Shown: in pieces, positions 1 through 7,621 of the stretch
Layout: the number at the start of each line of letters is the position of its first letter
Position numbering within the stretch: the stretch's first letter is position 1
The notes under the pieces: model-generated
What the model was told of the DNA's origin: nothing
Seen by the model: only the letters and a program-made list of their open reading frames with translations
Databases searched by the model: none
Position numbers and translations under genes: made by a program
Source of the DNA: DAOTYX01 sp034434635
Lineage (GTDB): Bacteria > Chloroflexota > Anaerolineae > B4-G1 > DUEL01
Direction: 5' to 3'
Assembly (NCBI GenBank): GCA_034434635.1
Contig: DAOTYX010000180.1
Location: forward strand, 1-26,908
Length of the DNA stretch: 26,908 nucleotides

Positions 1-116
1 GGCGTCGCCATCGGCACCAACACCGCCTCAACCACTTCCTTCTCCAGCAGCCGCTTCAGCAGGCCACGCAGTGCTGCCTGGGGATCATTGTTCTCGACAG
101 GGATGACAGATCTCAT
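1..116 (-). CDS. Partial CDS, probable FrhB/FdhB-type (F420 hydrogenase/dehydrogenase beta) subunit, N-terminus only
   Basis: Only the first 38 codons are inside the window; the gene runs off the left edge. The start ATG (116-114) has a purine-rich Shine-Dalgarno (GAGGTGAGAG) just upstream, and the peptide opens MRSVIPVENNDPQAALRG followed by a leucine-rich helix ending in VLVP. From memory, this opening resembles the N-termini of FrhB/FdhB-like iron-sulfur flavoproteins that accompany Hdr and MvhD and pass electrons between a donor and the Hdr complex. No cysteine motif or cofactor site is visible in the fragment, so the family call is tentative. It lies 100 bases downstream of mvhD and is separated from it by a repeat module. 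It could be another small Hdr-associated protein. Confidence 0.4.
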   Translation of the reverse strand, partial: MRSVIPVENNDPQAALRGLLKRLLEKEVVEAVLVPMAT

Positions 117-128
117 TGCCTCTCACCT

Positions 129-172
129 CGCTTATCGCTCATTGTTCATCGCTTATCGCCTATCGCATACGC
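129..172. repeat. ATCGC-type degenerate tandem repeat module in the mvhD downstream gap
   Basis: The gap between mvhD and the next gene (117-216) is largely filled by short degenerate units of the type CTTATCGC and CTCATTGTTCATCGC. A related family recurs at 17601-17670. It encodes nothing convincing, and no clear promoter is visible in the gap. Confidence 0.6.
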
Positions 173-216
173 CGATGCCGATACGGCACGAACGATACGC
201 GCTGTGCGACAAGCCG

Positions 217-645
217 CTACACCGCCCACTCCTGCCGAAGCGGATTGGGACCCTTGGCCTTGAGCGCCTCGACCATTTCCTTGACCGTGTCGGCAAAGCG
301 CTGCCCCTCAGAGGCGGAAATCCAGCGCAGCCAGACGCGGTCCTCATCCAATCCCGCCTGCTTGAGGATCTCCTTCAGTGCGACAACGCGTCTGCGGGCC
401 TTGTAGTTGCCGGATTGGTAGTGACAGTCACCAGGATGGCAGCCGCCGATGAACACCCCATCCGCCCCGTCCAGCAGCGCCTTGAGCACATAGGTGGGGT
501 CTACCGACCCCGAGCACATCAGGCGGATGATGCGCACATTCGGCGGATACTGGATGCGCGACGTGCCAGCCAGGTCGGCCCCAGTGTACGTGCACCAGTT
601 GCACAGGAAGGCGACGATCTTGGGTTCAAAGTCTGTGGACTCCAT
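217..645 (-). CDS. mvhD: MvhD/FlpD-type [2Fe-2S] electron-transfer subunit
   Basis: This 142-residue protein has the MvhD/FlpD-family pattern: cysteines at 15 and 18 (CNWC), 44 (MCSGSVDP), 69 and 74 (GGCHPGDCHY). In the family these ligate a [2Fe-2S] cluster that relays electrons from a hydrogenase, formate dehydrogenase or other donor into HdrA. Its length is normal for the family. The start at 645 is preceded by a TTAGGAG ribosome binding site. It follows hdrA (733-2466) in the same direction, and the 87-base gap contains a repeat module. No MvhA/MvhG hydrogenase subunit is present here, so the electron donor is probably the NuoEF proteins or the FrhB-like protein downstream. The protein should be cytoplasmic; no signal peptide or membrane segment is seen. 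Confidence 0.9.
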   Translation of the reverse strand: MESTDFEPKIVAFLCNWCTYTGADLAGTSRIQYPPNVRIIRLMCSGSVDPTYVLKALLDGADGVFIGGCHPGDCHYQSGNYKARRRVVALKEILKQAGLDEDRVWLRWISASEGQRFADTVKEMVEALKAKGPNPLRQEWAV

Positions 646-661
646 GCTTGTCTCCTAAGGG

Positions 662-730
662 TGTTTCAAGGTTTCAGGTTTCAAGGTTTCAGGTTCCAGG
701 TTGCAAACTGCAGATTGCGAACCTGAAACC
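662..730. repeat. GTTTCAGG-type inverted tandem-repeat module between hdrA and mvhD
   Basis: Imperfect GTTTCAAG/GTTTCAGG units run from 662, and an inverted arm closes the module. GGTTTCAGGTT at 670-680 pairs perfectly with AACCTGAAACC at 720-730. The module begins 3 bases after the hdrA stop codon and stops short of the mvhD ribosome binding site. The same sequence family is found inside hdrA-type genes at 1693-1761, 8577-8669 and 14361-14447. Confidence 0.85.
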
Positions 731-732
731 AT

Positions 733-2466
733 TTACTCTACCAGAGCCTCCACCTGAGCCAGAACCTGATCCGGTGTGAAGTGTTGCAGGCGGATCGCCT
801 TGGAAGGGCAGGTGACGGCGCAGGCGCCACAACCCTTGCACAACACCGCGTTCACCCGCGAGACGCCCCACAGCAGGTCCAGACTGGGCGCGCCAAAAGG
901 GCAAACCTGCACACACATCCCACAGCCGGCGCACAGTTCAGGGTCCACAATCGCGGTCTCCGAGCCCACCGGCACGGTGCCGCGGATAAGCGGAATGAGC
1001 GCCGAGGAGGCTGCGGCTTTGGCCTGGGCTACCGTGTCGGGGATGTCCTTGGGCCCTTGACAGCAACCGGCCAGGAAAACCCCGTCCATCGCCGTATCCA
1101 CCGGCCCCAGTTTGGGATGGGCCTCCAGGAAAAAGCCGTCGGCGGAACGGGGCACTTTGAGCAGTGCGGCGATGTCGCCAGTGTCCTCGCGTGGTTCCAT
1201 CCCCACCGCTAACACCACCAGGTCAGCCTCGTGCTCCAGTGTACGCCCCAGCAGGGTATCCTCGACCCGCAGCACCACCCTCTCGCCGCGCCGGTACACC
1301 TCGGAGACATTACCGCGCTGATAGCGCACCCCGGCGCGCCGCGCCTCGTCGAACGACTCCTCGCCACGCTTGCCGAAAGTCCGCACATCCATGTAGAACA
1401 CCGTCACCCGCGCGTCAGGCAGCGCCTTGCGCAACAGTTGGGCCTGCTTGGCGCAGACCTGACAGCAGACGCGCGAGCAGTAGGGATGGCCCAGCTGCAC
1501 GTCGCGCGAGCCGACGCACTTGATGAAGGCGATGTCCCGCGGCGCCTTCCCCTCTACCGCCAGATCGCCCGCCGCCAAACGCCGCTCCATCTCCACCGTC
1601 GTCACCACCTGCGGGTAACGGCCATAGCCAAACTCCGGCTTGCCGTGGGGGTCGAACGGGTTGTAGCCAGTGGCGATGATGATCGCGCCGGCCTGGATGG
1701 TTTCAGGGTTTCTGGTTTCAGGTTTCAGGGTTCCAGGTTCCAAGTGGTCATTCGGAGAACTTGAAACCTTCACTTCGAAGTTCCCCACATACCCGCTCAC
1801 CTCCGTCACCAGGCTATTGAGCAGAACGGTGACGTTGGGATGAGACTGAACGCGCTCGATCAACGGTTCCAGCCACTCCCCTGCCGGCTCCAGGTCAGGG
1901 AAGGTGCGGTACAGGTCAGCCACGCGGCCGCCCAGCCGGTCGCTCTTCTCAACCAGGTAGGCCGGGAAACCCGCGTCGGCTACATCCAACGCGGCGATCA
2001 TCCCTGCTATCCCGCCGCCGATGACGACCACCCCCGGTGTGACTCCCACCTGACGCTCCTCCAGCGGCTCCAGGCGGGCCGCCTTAGCCACGGCCGAAGC
2101 GACCAGGGCTTTGGCCTTGAGCGTCGCCGACGCGCGGTCCCGATGCACCCAGGAGCACTGCTCGCGGATGTTGGCCATCTCCAGCCGATAGCGGTTGACG
2201 CCGCCCCTTTCCGCTGCCCCGCGGAACGTCGGTTCATGCATGCGCGGGGAACAGGAGGCCACCACAACCCGGTTCAATCCCAGCGCTTTGCTGTCTTCCT
2301 TGATGAGAGCCTGGCCCGGTTCAGAGCACATATAGGTGTAGTGGCGGGCGACGACCACCCCTGGCAGGGTTTTAGCGAATTCCACCACCGCAGCCACGTC
2401 CACCGTCGCGGCGATGTTGGTCCCGCAGTGACAAATGTACACGCCGATGCGAGGTTTGGATTCCAT
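733..2466 (-). CDS. hdrA: HdrA-type FAD/iron-sulfur protein carrying a repeat-encoded loop
   Basis: HdrA is the flavin-containing core of heterodisulfide-reductase complexes and performs electron bifurcation. This 577-residue copy has the HdrA N-terminal domain with cysteines 12, 14, 47, 72 and 104 (ICHCG, YMCSEPG, SCSP, EQCSWVH). An FAD-binding GGGIAG follows at 150-155, then KCVGSRD and YCSRVCC around 317-335 and AGCCQGPKDIPDT near 467. Two C-terminal 4Fe-4S motifs are at C512/515/518/522 and C543/546/549/553. The internal ferredoxin insert of longer HdrAs is absent, and residues 236-258 are encoded by a repeat module instead. The start is uncertain: ATG at 2466 was chosen because the homologous sequence begins there, but neither it nor the ATG at 2481 has a good ribosome binding site. 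An open frame to 2547 is repeat-derived. Confidence 0.9.
   Translation of the reverse strand: MESKPRIGVYICHCGTNIAATVDVAAVVEFAKTLPGVVVARHYTYMCSEPGQALIKEDSKALGLNRVVVASCSPRMHEPTFRGAAERGGVNRYRLEMANIREQCSWVHRDRASATLKAKALVASAVAKAARLEPLEERQVGVTPGVVVIGGGIAGMIAALDVADAGFPAYLVEKSDRLGGRVADLYRTFPDLEPAGEWLEPLIERVQSHPNVTVLLNSLVTEVSGYVGNFEVKVSSSPNDHLEPGTLKPETRNPETIQAGAIIIATGYNPFDPHGKPEFGYGRYPQVVTTVEMERRLAAGDLAVEGKAPRDIAFIKCVGSRDVQLGHPYCSRVCCQVCAKQAQLLRKALPDARVTVFYMDVRTFGKRGEESFDEARRAGVRYQRGNVSEVYRRGERVVLRVEDTLLGRTLEHEADLVVLAVGMEPREDTGDIAALLKVPRSADGFFLEAHPKLGPVDTAMDGVFLAGCCQGPKDIPDTVAQAKAAASSALIPLIRGTVPVGSETAIVDPELCAGCGMCVQVCPFGAPSLDLLWGVSRVNAVLCKGCGACAVTCPSKAIRLQHFTPDQVLAQVEALVE
1693..1770. repeat. GTTTCAGG-type repeat module in frame inside hdrA
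   Basis: Degenerate GGTTTCAGG units (about 1698-1743) are followed by a short opposite arm (GAACTTGAAACCTT, 1757-1770). Read on the coding strand they give the loop peptide LEPGTLKPETRNPETIQ immediately before AGAIIIATG. The frame is preserved and the flanking HdrA sequence is intact, so the module is a tolerated insertion and not a disruption. Confidence 0.85.
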
Positions 2467-2489
2467 AGTCACGTATTCCATGGTGTGGT

Positions 2490-2542
2490 ACGTGTTGCGT
2501 GTTGCGTGTTCCGTGATACGCATCACATAACACGCAACACGT
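2490..2542. repeat. CGTGTTGCGTGTT-type inverted repeat module upstream of hdrA
   Basis: ACGTGTTGCGTGTT at 2490-2503 is the perfect reverse complement of AACACGCAACACGT at 2529-2542, giving a 14-bp stem with a 25-base loop. It fills the gap between the HdrC-HdrB fusion gene and hdrA, just ahead of the hdrA start. A related but mostly direct-repeat module lies at 18565-18640. Confidence 0.9.
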
Positions 2543-2548
2543 AACACG

Positions 2549-3670
2549 TCAAAGCGCCTGCACCACCAGTTCCATAATGTCCATTACTTTCAGCCGCTCC
2601 GACAGCCCTTGCACCTTGACCGCGTCGTCGAGCATGGCCAGGCAGAAGGGACAGGCGACGGCAAGGACTTCTGCGCCGGTCTCCGCCGCCTCGTGGACGC
2701 GCTGGAAGGCCAGTCGCTGCTCCGTGTTCGTGCCCTCAAACCACATCCGCCCACCGCCCCCCTCGCAACAGAGGCTACGCTCACGGATGCGGTCCATCTC
2801 GACGAACCTGACCCCAGGGATGGCCTGCAGCACAGCGCGCGGCTCGTCGAAGACGTGGTTCTGCTTGCCCAGGAAACAGGGGTCGTGATAGGTGACCGTC
2901 TTCTCCAGGCGCCCGGAGAAGGGCAACCTGCCCTCCTCGAGAAGTCGGGCGATCAATTGCGTATAATGCAGGACCTCGATGCCCGACAGGTTGTACTCGT
3001 TCTTCAGGGTATTGAAACAGTGCGGCGAGGTGGTGACGATCCGCCGCGCCCCGGTGCTCTCCAGGAGGGGCTTGCCTTCCTCGGTGAGCATCTCGAACAG
3101 GCCGGCCTCGCCGACGCGACGCACCTCGTTGCCACAGCAGCTCTCCTCCGTGCCCAGGCTGCCGAACTCCACCCCGGCGGCCCGCAAGGCCTGCACCAGC
3201 GCCCGCGTCGCCGGTTGCGAGCGTACGTCATAGGCGGAACTGCAGCAGGTGAACAGGAGCGTCTCGCAGCCCTCCTGAGCCGGGCGGATGTTCAACCCTT
3301 CAGCCCAGGCAGCGCGATCCTCACGGGCAAAACCCAACGGATTGCCCTGGCGAAAGATGCTCATCAAGGCATCGCCGACCGTGCCGGGGATCTTGCCGCT
3401 CTCGACCAACTGACTGCGCAGGCCGATGATCAGTTCCGCCGGCTTGACATCCTTCGGACAGCGTTGCACGCAGGTAAAACAGCACGTGCAATCCCACAGC
3501 TCCTCCATCTTGCCCGGATCGGGCAGCACATCGAGCAGGGTCTCATAGATCAGATAGCGGACATTGAGGGCGGTCGTCAGCGAGAGCGGACAGCCCCCTG
3601 TGCACTTGCCGCACTGGATGCAGCCGAAGAGGTCAAGTTTCTCCATCAATTGCTGCACGTCAACCTGCAT
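2549..3670 (-). CDS. HdrC-HdrB fusion (dicluster ferredoxin plus CCG-domain subunit, HdrD-like)
   Basis: This 373-residue protein joins an HdrC-like ferredoxin domain to an HdrB-like catalytic module. Two 4Fe-4S motifs sit at C17/20/23/27 and C61/64/67/71. Two CCG-type cysteine domains follow: C142-C143 with CCG at 178-180 and PHC at 218, then C265 with CCEGGGGRMW at 301-310 and CPFC at 340-343. In the family such CCG domains bind noncubane clusters that reduce disulfides or pass electrons to a partner enzyme. HdrD- and GlcF-like proteins share this fused layout. The start at 3670 has AGGAGG five bases upstream, which makes it better than an ATG 21 bases further up. It overlaps the preceding NuoG-HdrA fusion gene by 11 bases, implying translational coupling. 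The physiological substrate cannot be read from the sequence. Confidence 0.88.
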   Translation of the reverse strand: MQVDVQQLMEKLDLFGCIQCGKCTGGCPLSLTTALNVRYLIYETLLDVLPDPGKMEELWDCTCCFTCVQRCPKDVKPAELIIGLRSQLVESGKIPGTVGDALMSIFRQGNPLGFAREDRAAWAEGLNIRPAQEGCETLLFTCCSSAYDVRSQPATRALVQALRAAGVEFGSLGTEESCCGNEVRRVGEAGLFEMLTEEGKPLLESTGARRIVTTSPHCFNTLKNEYNLSGIEVLHYTQLIARLLEEGRLPFSGRLEKTVTYHDPCFLGKQNHVFDEPRAVLQAIPGVRFVEMDRIRERSLCCEGGGGRMWFEGTNTEQRLAFQRVHEAAETGAEVLAVACPFCLAMLDDAVKVQGLSERLKVMDIMELVVQAL

Positions 3671-5204
3671 CTGTGCCTCCTGTGAATTCATCCTGCGAAC
3701 GGGCAGCCTCCGCCAGAATCGCCATTGCCGAAGCAGCGGCAGCCTTGGCCTGCGCCACAGTATCAGGGATGTCCTTGGGGCCCTGGCAGCAACCTGCCAG
3801 GAAGACCTTGGGCCGGTTGCTCTCCACCGGTCGGTACTTGGGATGCGCCTCCTGGAAGAACCCGTCGGGGGTGCGTTGCAGGCCAAGCACCTCCGCCACG
3901 GCTGCCGCATCGCCACGCGGCACCACCGCCGTCGCCAACACGACCAGGTCGGCTTCCACCTCTACGGTGCGGCGCAGAAGGGTGTCTTCAGCACGCACAA
4001 CCAGCCGGTCCCCCTTCTTGTACACCTCTGACGGCTCGCCTCGGCGGTATACCACCCGCTCGTGCTTGACCCGGTCATAGAACTCCTCGTACCCTTTGCC
4101 AAAGGCCCTCACGTCCATATAGAAAACAGTGATCCGCGCCTGGGGCAGCTTATCCCGCACCAGATGAGCGTGTTTGGCCGTGTACATACAGCAGATGCGC
4201 GAACAATACGAGACTCCCGTGTGCGGGTCGCGCGAGCCAACGCAGTGGATAAAGACCACATCCCGTGGCTCCTTGCCATTGATCAGAATCTTGCCCGCCG
4301 TCGGGCCGGACGCCGAAGAGAGCCTTTCGAACTCCAGGCCGGTGATGACGTTGGGATAGACCCCATAGCCAAACTCCGGCTTGATCCGCGGGTCCATCAG
4401 GTCGAAGCCAGTGGCAACGATGATCGTCTCCACATCCACTTCCAGCAACTCATCTTCCTGATCGTAATTGATTGCCTTCGCCTCACAGAAGAACTGGCAC
4501 GCCCCACAGCGGCCCAGCGCAAAATGAAGGCAGTGTTCCCGGTCAATGACTGGCACCTTAGGCACTGCCTGTGGGAAGGGAATGTAGATATTGCCCCGCC
4601 GGGCAAGTCGCGCGTCAAACTCCGACAGCAGAGGCCGCGGTGTCTTGTCCGTGATGTTCTCCAAACGGATCGCCCCGGTCGGGCAAACAAAAGCACACGC
4701 GCCGCAGGCGATACAGGCGTCGGAGAACTTGACGAACGGCGGGCCAACCTGACGGTCCACACCACGGCCGATGAAACTGATCGCGCTCTGTCCGATCAGT
4801 TCCTCGCACACCCGGACGCAGAGGCCGCACAGGTGACAGATTTCATCCCCGCGCTCGAAGCGGACCGTGGAGACGCCCAGGCTGGCAGCAACCTCCTGCA
4901 CCTGCGGCACATTCGGACAGCGGGCCAGCAACAGTTCGGCCAGCATCCTGCGCCCCTTCAACACCCGCTCCGACGCTGTCTGTACCTCCATTTCCTGACG
5001 AATCGGATAGTTGCATGACGTCACCAACTGCGAACGGCCCCCCAAGGTGATCTCGACCGTACACAACCGGCATGCGCCATACGGCTCCAACGCCGGATGG
5101 TGACACAACGTTGGGATGGGAATCCTCAGCCGCCGCGCAGCCTCCAGGATCGTCGTTTCAGGCTCGACCTCGATGGTCTGCCCATCAATTGTCACACGAA
5201 CCAT
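3660..5204 (-). CDS. NuoG-like ferredoxin module fused to the C-terminal half of HdrA
   Basis: Residues 1-70 form a NuoG/HydA-type [2Fe-2S] domain (C34, C45, C48, C64). Two 4Fe-4S motifs follow at C123/126/129/133 and C164/167/170/174. From about residue 205 (IYIPFPQAVPKV) it is HdrA: the second half of the HdrA internal ferredoxin (C225/233/236/240), TIIVATG, HCVGSRD with YCSRICC at 334-339, and AGCCQGPKDIPDT near 470. The first Rossmann GxGxxG of HdrA is absent, as are the C-terminal ferredoxins. The missing flavin half matches the separate small protein at 7622-8023. The usual NuoG His/Cys N5 cluster site is degenerate (only C96 remains). The start at 5204 has GGAGGTGGGC directly upstream. 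It lies 22 bases after nuoF, and its product probably links NuoEF electrons to the Hdr subunits. Confidence 0.88.
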   Translation of the reverse strand: MVRVTIDGQTIEVEPETTILEAARRLRIPIPTLCHHPALEPYGACRLCTVEITLGGRSQLVTSCNYPIRQEMEVQTASERVLKGRRMLAELLLARCPNVPQVQEVAASLGVSTVRFERGDEICHLCGLCVRVCEELIGQSAISFIGRGVDRQVGPPFVKFSDACIACGACAFVCPTGAIRLENITDKTPRPLLSEFDARLARRGNIYIPFPQAVPKVPVIDREHCLHFALGRCGACQFFCEAKAINYDQEDELLEVDVETIIVATGFDLMDPRIKPEFGYGVYPNVITGLEFERLSSASGPTAGKILINGKEPRDVVFIHCVGSRDPHTGVSYCSRICCMYTAKHAHLVRDKLPQARITVFYMDVRAFGKGYEEFYDRVKHERVVYRRGEPSEVYKKGDRLVVRAEDTLLRRTVEVEADLVVLATAVVPRGDAAAVAEVLGLQRTPDGFFQEAHPKYRPVESNRPKVFLAGCCQGPKDIPDTVAQAKAAAASAMAILAEAARSQDEFTGGTDAG

Positions 5205-5226
5205 GCCCACCTCCAGGCATCTCCCT

Positions 5227-7116
5227 CTACTGCACCTGCACAGCCGAGAACTTACAGGTATCCAGACATATGCCACAGCGAATGCACAGTTCCTGGTCAA
5301 TGACGTGAGCCGCCTTCTTCTGGCCAGAGATGGCCTGTTGCGGGCACTGAAGCGCGCAGGCACCACAGCCCGTGCAGGCCTCAGGATTGATACGGTAGTG
5401 GATCAGTGCCTTGCACACGCCGGCAGGACAGCGATGGTCATGGATATGCGCCTCGTACTCGTCACGGAAGTAGCGAATGGTGGAGAGCACAGGATTGGCC
5501 GCCGTCTGACCCAGGCCGCAGAGGGAGAAGCCGCGCAACAACTCGCCCAACTCCTCCAACAGCGCGATGTCATCAGGGCGACCCTGCCCGTCGCAGATGC
5601 GATTGAGCACCTCCAGGCTGCGCGCAATACCTTCCCGACACGGGGTGCACTTGCCGCACGATTCCTCACGCAGGAAGTTCAGGAAATAGCGGGCCAAATC
5701 CACCATGCAGGTACGGTCATCCATCACGATCATGCCGCCGGAGCCCATCATCGAACCGACTCTGGTCAACTCATCGAAGCCAACCGGGATGTCGAGCAGG
5801 CTCTCCGGGATGCAGCCGCCTGACGGCCCGCCGGTCTGCACCGCCTTGAACGCCCGACCGCCCGGAATCCCCCCACCGATGTCGAAAATGATCTGGCGCA
5901 GGGTGATCCCCATCGGCACTTCTACCAGGCCCGTATTGTTGACCTTGCCGACCAGGGAGAAGACCTTGGTGCCCTTGCTGCCATCGGTGCCGATGCCAGC
6001 AAACCACTCCCAGCCCCTGTTGATGATATGAGGCACATTGGCCCACGTCTCAACATTGTTCAGACAGCTCGGCTTATCCCAAAGTCCCCGTTCCACCGAC
6101 CGAACGTACTTGGCCCTCGGCTCGCCCACATCTCCTTCAAGAGAGCGCATCAGGGCACTGGACTCACCGCAGACGAAGGCACCGCCGCCGCGGGCGATGT
6201 GGATGTCGAAGTCAAATCCTGAGCCGAGGATGTTTTCCCCGAGCAAACCATACCGTCGCATCGCTTCCATCGCCAGGGAGATGTTGGTCACCGCCAGAGG
6301 GTACTCGTGACGGATGTAGATGTAACCCGTGTGGCTACCGACAGCATAGGCGCCGATGACCATGCCCTCCAGGACGAGGTGGGGGTTCCCCTCCAGCGTG
6401 CTTCGGTTCATGTACGCGCCGGGGTCGCCCTCGTCGGCGTTGCAGATGACGTACTTCGGCTCGCCTGGAGCCTGGCGGCAACTCTCCCATTTGCGCCCGG
6501 TGGGAAAGCCCGCCCCTCCCCGGCCACGCAACCCTGACTTCTTGATAACCTCAATGATCTCCTCCGGCTGCATCGTGTACAAAGCCTTAGCCAGAGCGCT
6601 GTATCCGCCGTAACTGATGTAGTCCTCGATGCGGGTCGGGTCAATGAGGCCGTTATGACTCAGGATGAGCCGTCTCTGCAGATTGTAGAAGGGGATATCA
6701 CGCTCGCAGATGATCTTCTCCCCTGTCTGAGGGTGCGTGTACAGCAGCCGCTCCAGGACATTCCCCTGGGCAACCGTCTCCCGCACCACATCCGGCACAT
6801 CTTCAGGCTTGACGCGCTGGTAGAAGATCCCTTGGGGATGGATCACCACCACCGCTCCACGTTCGCAGAAGCCGTGGCAGCCCGTCGTGCGGATATCCAC
6901 TTGTTCCGCCATGCCCTGCCGGGCCAACTCCTCGCGAAAAGCATCAATCACCGCCTGACTGCCACAGGCCAGGCAGCCGGTGCCGCCGCAAATAGTCACG
7001 CAAGGCTTCTCGGGGACCCGGGCGGCGACCAATGCCTCACGCAGGCGCTCCAGGTCCTGCGGGCTCTGCAGCCTCTCAACCGAAACGCCCTCTTGTTGTG
7101 CTAGCGTCTTCGCCAT
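5227..7116 (-). CDS. nuoF: NuoF/HydB-type NADH-binding flavoprotein
   Basis: This protein oxidises or reduces NAD(H) through FMN and passes electrons to iron-sulfur clusters. The 629 residues follow the HydB/HndC layout. An N-terminal thioredoxin-like [2Fe-2S] domain has C43, C48, C80 and C84. The NADH/FMN domain contains GRGGAGFPTGRKW at 198-210 and ADEGDPGAYMNR at 227-238. The 4Fe-4S site ESCGKCTPCREG has C487/490/493 plus C533. Two C-terminal 4Fe-4S motifs are at C581/584/587/591 and C611/614/617/621. It follows nuoE by 4 bases, with AGGA ahead of the ATG. No hydrogenase catalytic subunit (HydA H-cluster) is present, so the module more likely serves the neighbouring HdrA-type proteins as an NADH site. 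It should be a soluble cytoplasmic protein. Confidence 0.95.
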   Translation of the reverse strand: MAKTLAQQEGVSVERLQSPQDLERLREALVAARVPEKPCVTICGGTGCLACGSQAVIDAFREELARQGMAEQVDIRTTGCHGFCERGAVVVIHPQGIFYQRVKPEDVPDVVRETVAQGNVLERLLYTHPQTGEKIICERDIPFYNLQRRLILSHNGLIDPTRIEDYISYGGYSALAKALYTMQPEEIIEVIKKSGLRGRGGAGFPTGRKWESCRQAPGEPKYVICNADEGDPGAYMNRSTLEGNPHLVLEGMVIGAYAVGSHTGYIYIRHEYPLAVTNISLAMEAMRRYGLLGENILGSGFDFDIHIARGGGAFVCGESSALMRSLEGDVGEPRAKYVRSVERGLWDKPSCLNNVETWANVPHIINRGWEWFAGIGTDGSKGTKVFSLVGKVNNTGLVEVPMGITLRQIIFDIGGGIPGGRAFKAVQTGGPSGGCIPESLLDIPVGFDELTRVGSMMGSGGMIVMDDRTCMVDLARYFLNFLREESCGKCTPCREGIARSLEVLNRICDGQGRPDDIALLEELGELLRGFSLCGLGQTAANPVLSTIRYFRDEYEAHIHDHRCPAGVCKALIHYRINPEACTGCGACALQCPQQAISGQKKAAHVIDQELCIRCGICLDTCKFSAVQVQ

Positions 7117-7120
7117 ATGG

Positions 7121-7618
7121 CTATTCCTGTCCTGACGAACGGAGCTTGTTGACCAACCGCACCGCCTTGGCAGCCGTCATCTGACCATGATATTCTCCAT
7201 CTGCCACCACGATCGGTCCCAGGGCACATGCTCCCAGGCAGTTCACCGTCTCCAGGGTGAACTGCAACTGTTCATCGGTCTCGCCAGCGCGGATGCCCAG
7301 TTCCTGTTCCAACGAGCGAATCACTCGCACGGCCCCCCGCACATGGCAGGCTGTGCCCGTGCACACGCAGAGGTGGTGCTTGCCACGCGGCTGCAGGCTG
7401 AAAGCCCGGTAGAACGTGGCTAACCGATACACCTTCGACACGGGGATATCCAGGCGCCTGGCCACATAACGAAGCGCTTCTTCTGGAAGGTAGCCGGCCT
7501 CGTCCTGGAGGTCTTGTAGAATGGCGATGATCGCTGCCGGGTCGCAACTGTGACGCTCCAGAATGCTCTCAATCACGGCCTCGTGCGTCCCCGCATCCAC
7601 CAGCGTGCTTGCCGACAT
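7121..7618 (-). CDS. nuoE: NuoE-type thioredoxin-like [2Fe-2S] subunit
   Basis: This 165-residue protein has the complete NuoE fold signature: a helical N-terminal region with GYLPEEALRYVA, then cysteines C86 and C91 (CTGTAC) and C127 and C131 (CLGAC) that ligate one [2Fe-2S] cluster. NuoE partners NuoF in complex I, NAD-linked hydrogenases and formate dehydrogenases. The start at 7618 is preceded by AAGGAG, three bases after the stop of the HdrA N-terminal-half gene; nuoF starts 4 bases downstream. This tight packing between two HdrA pieces suggests that NuoE and NuoF are built into the HdrA assembly. Length is normal and nothing appears broken. Confidence 0.95.
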   Translation of the reverse strand: MSASTLVDAGTHEAVIESILERHSCDPAAIIAILQDLQDEAGYLPEEALRYVARRLDIPVSKVYRLATFYRAFSLQPRGKHHLCVCTGTACHVRGAVRVIRSLEQELGIRAGETDEQLQFTLETVNCLGACALGPIVVADGEYHGQMTAAKAVRLVNKLRSSGQE

Positions 7619-7621
7619 AGG

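Noticed and set aside
7121..7618. NuoE/NuoF as part of respiratory complex I or an Fe-only hydrogenase
   Set aside because: No membrane nuo subunits and no hydrogenase H-cluster protein are encoded nearby; all neighbours are Hdr-type.
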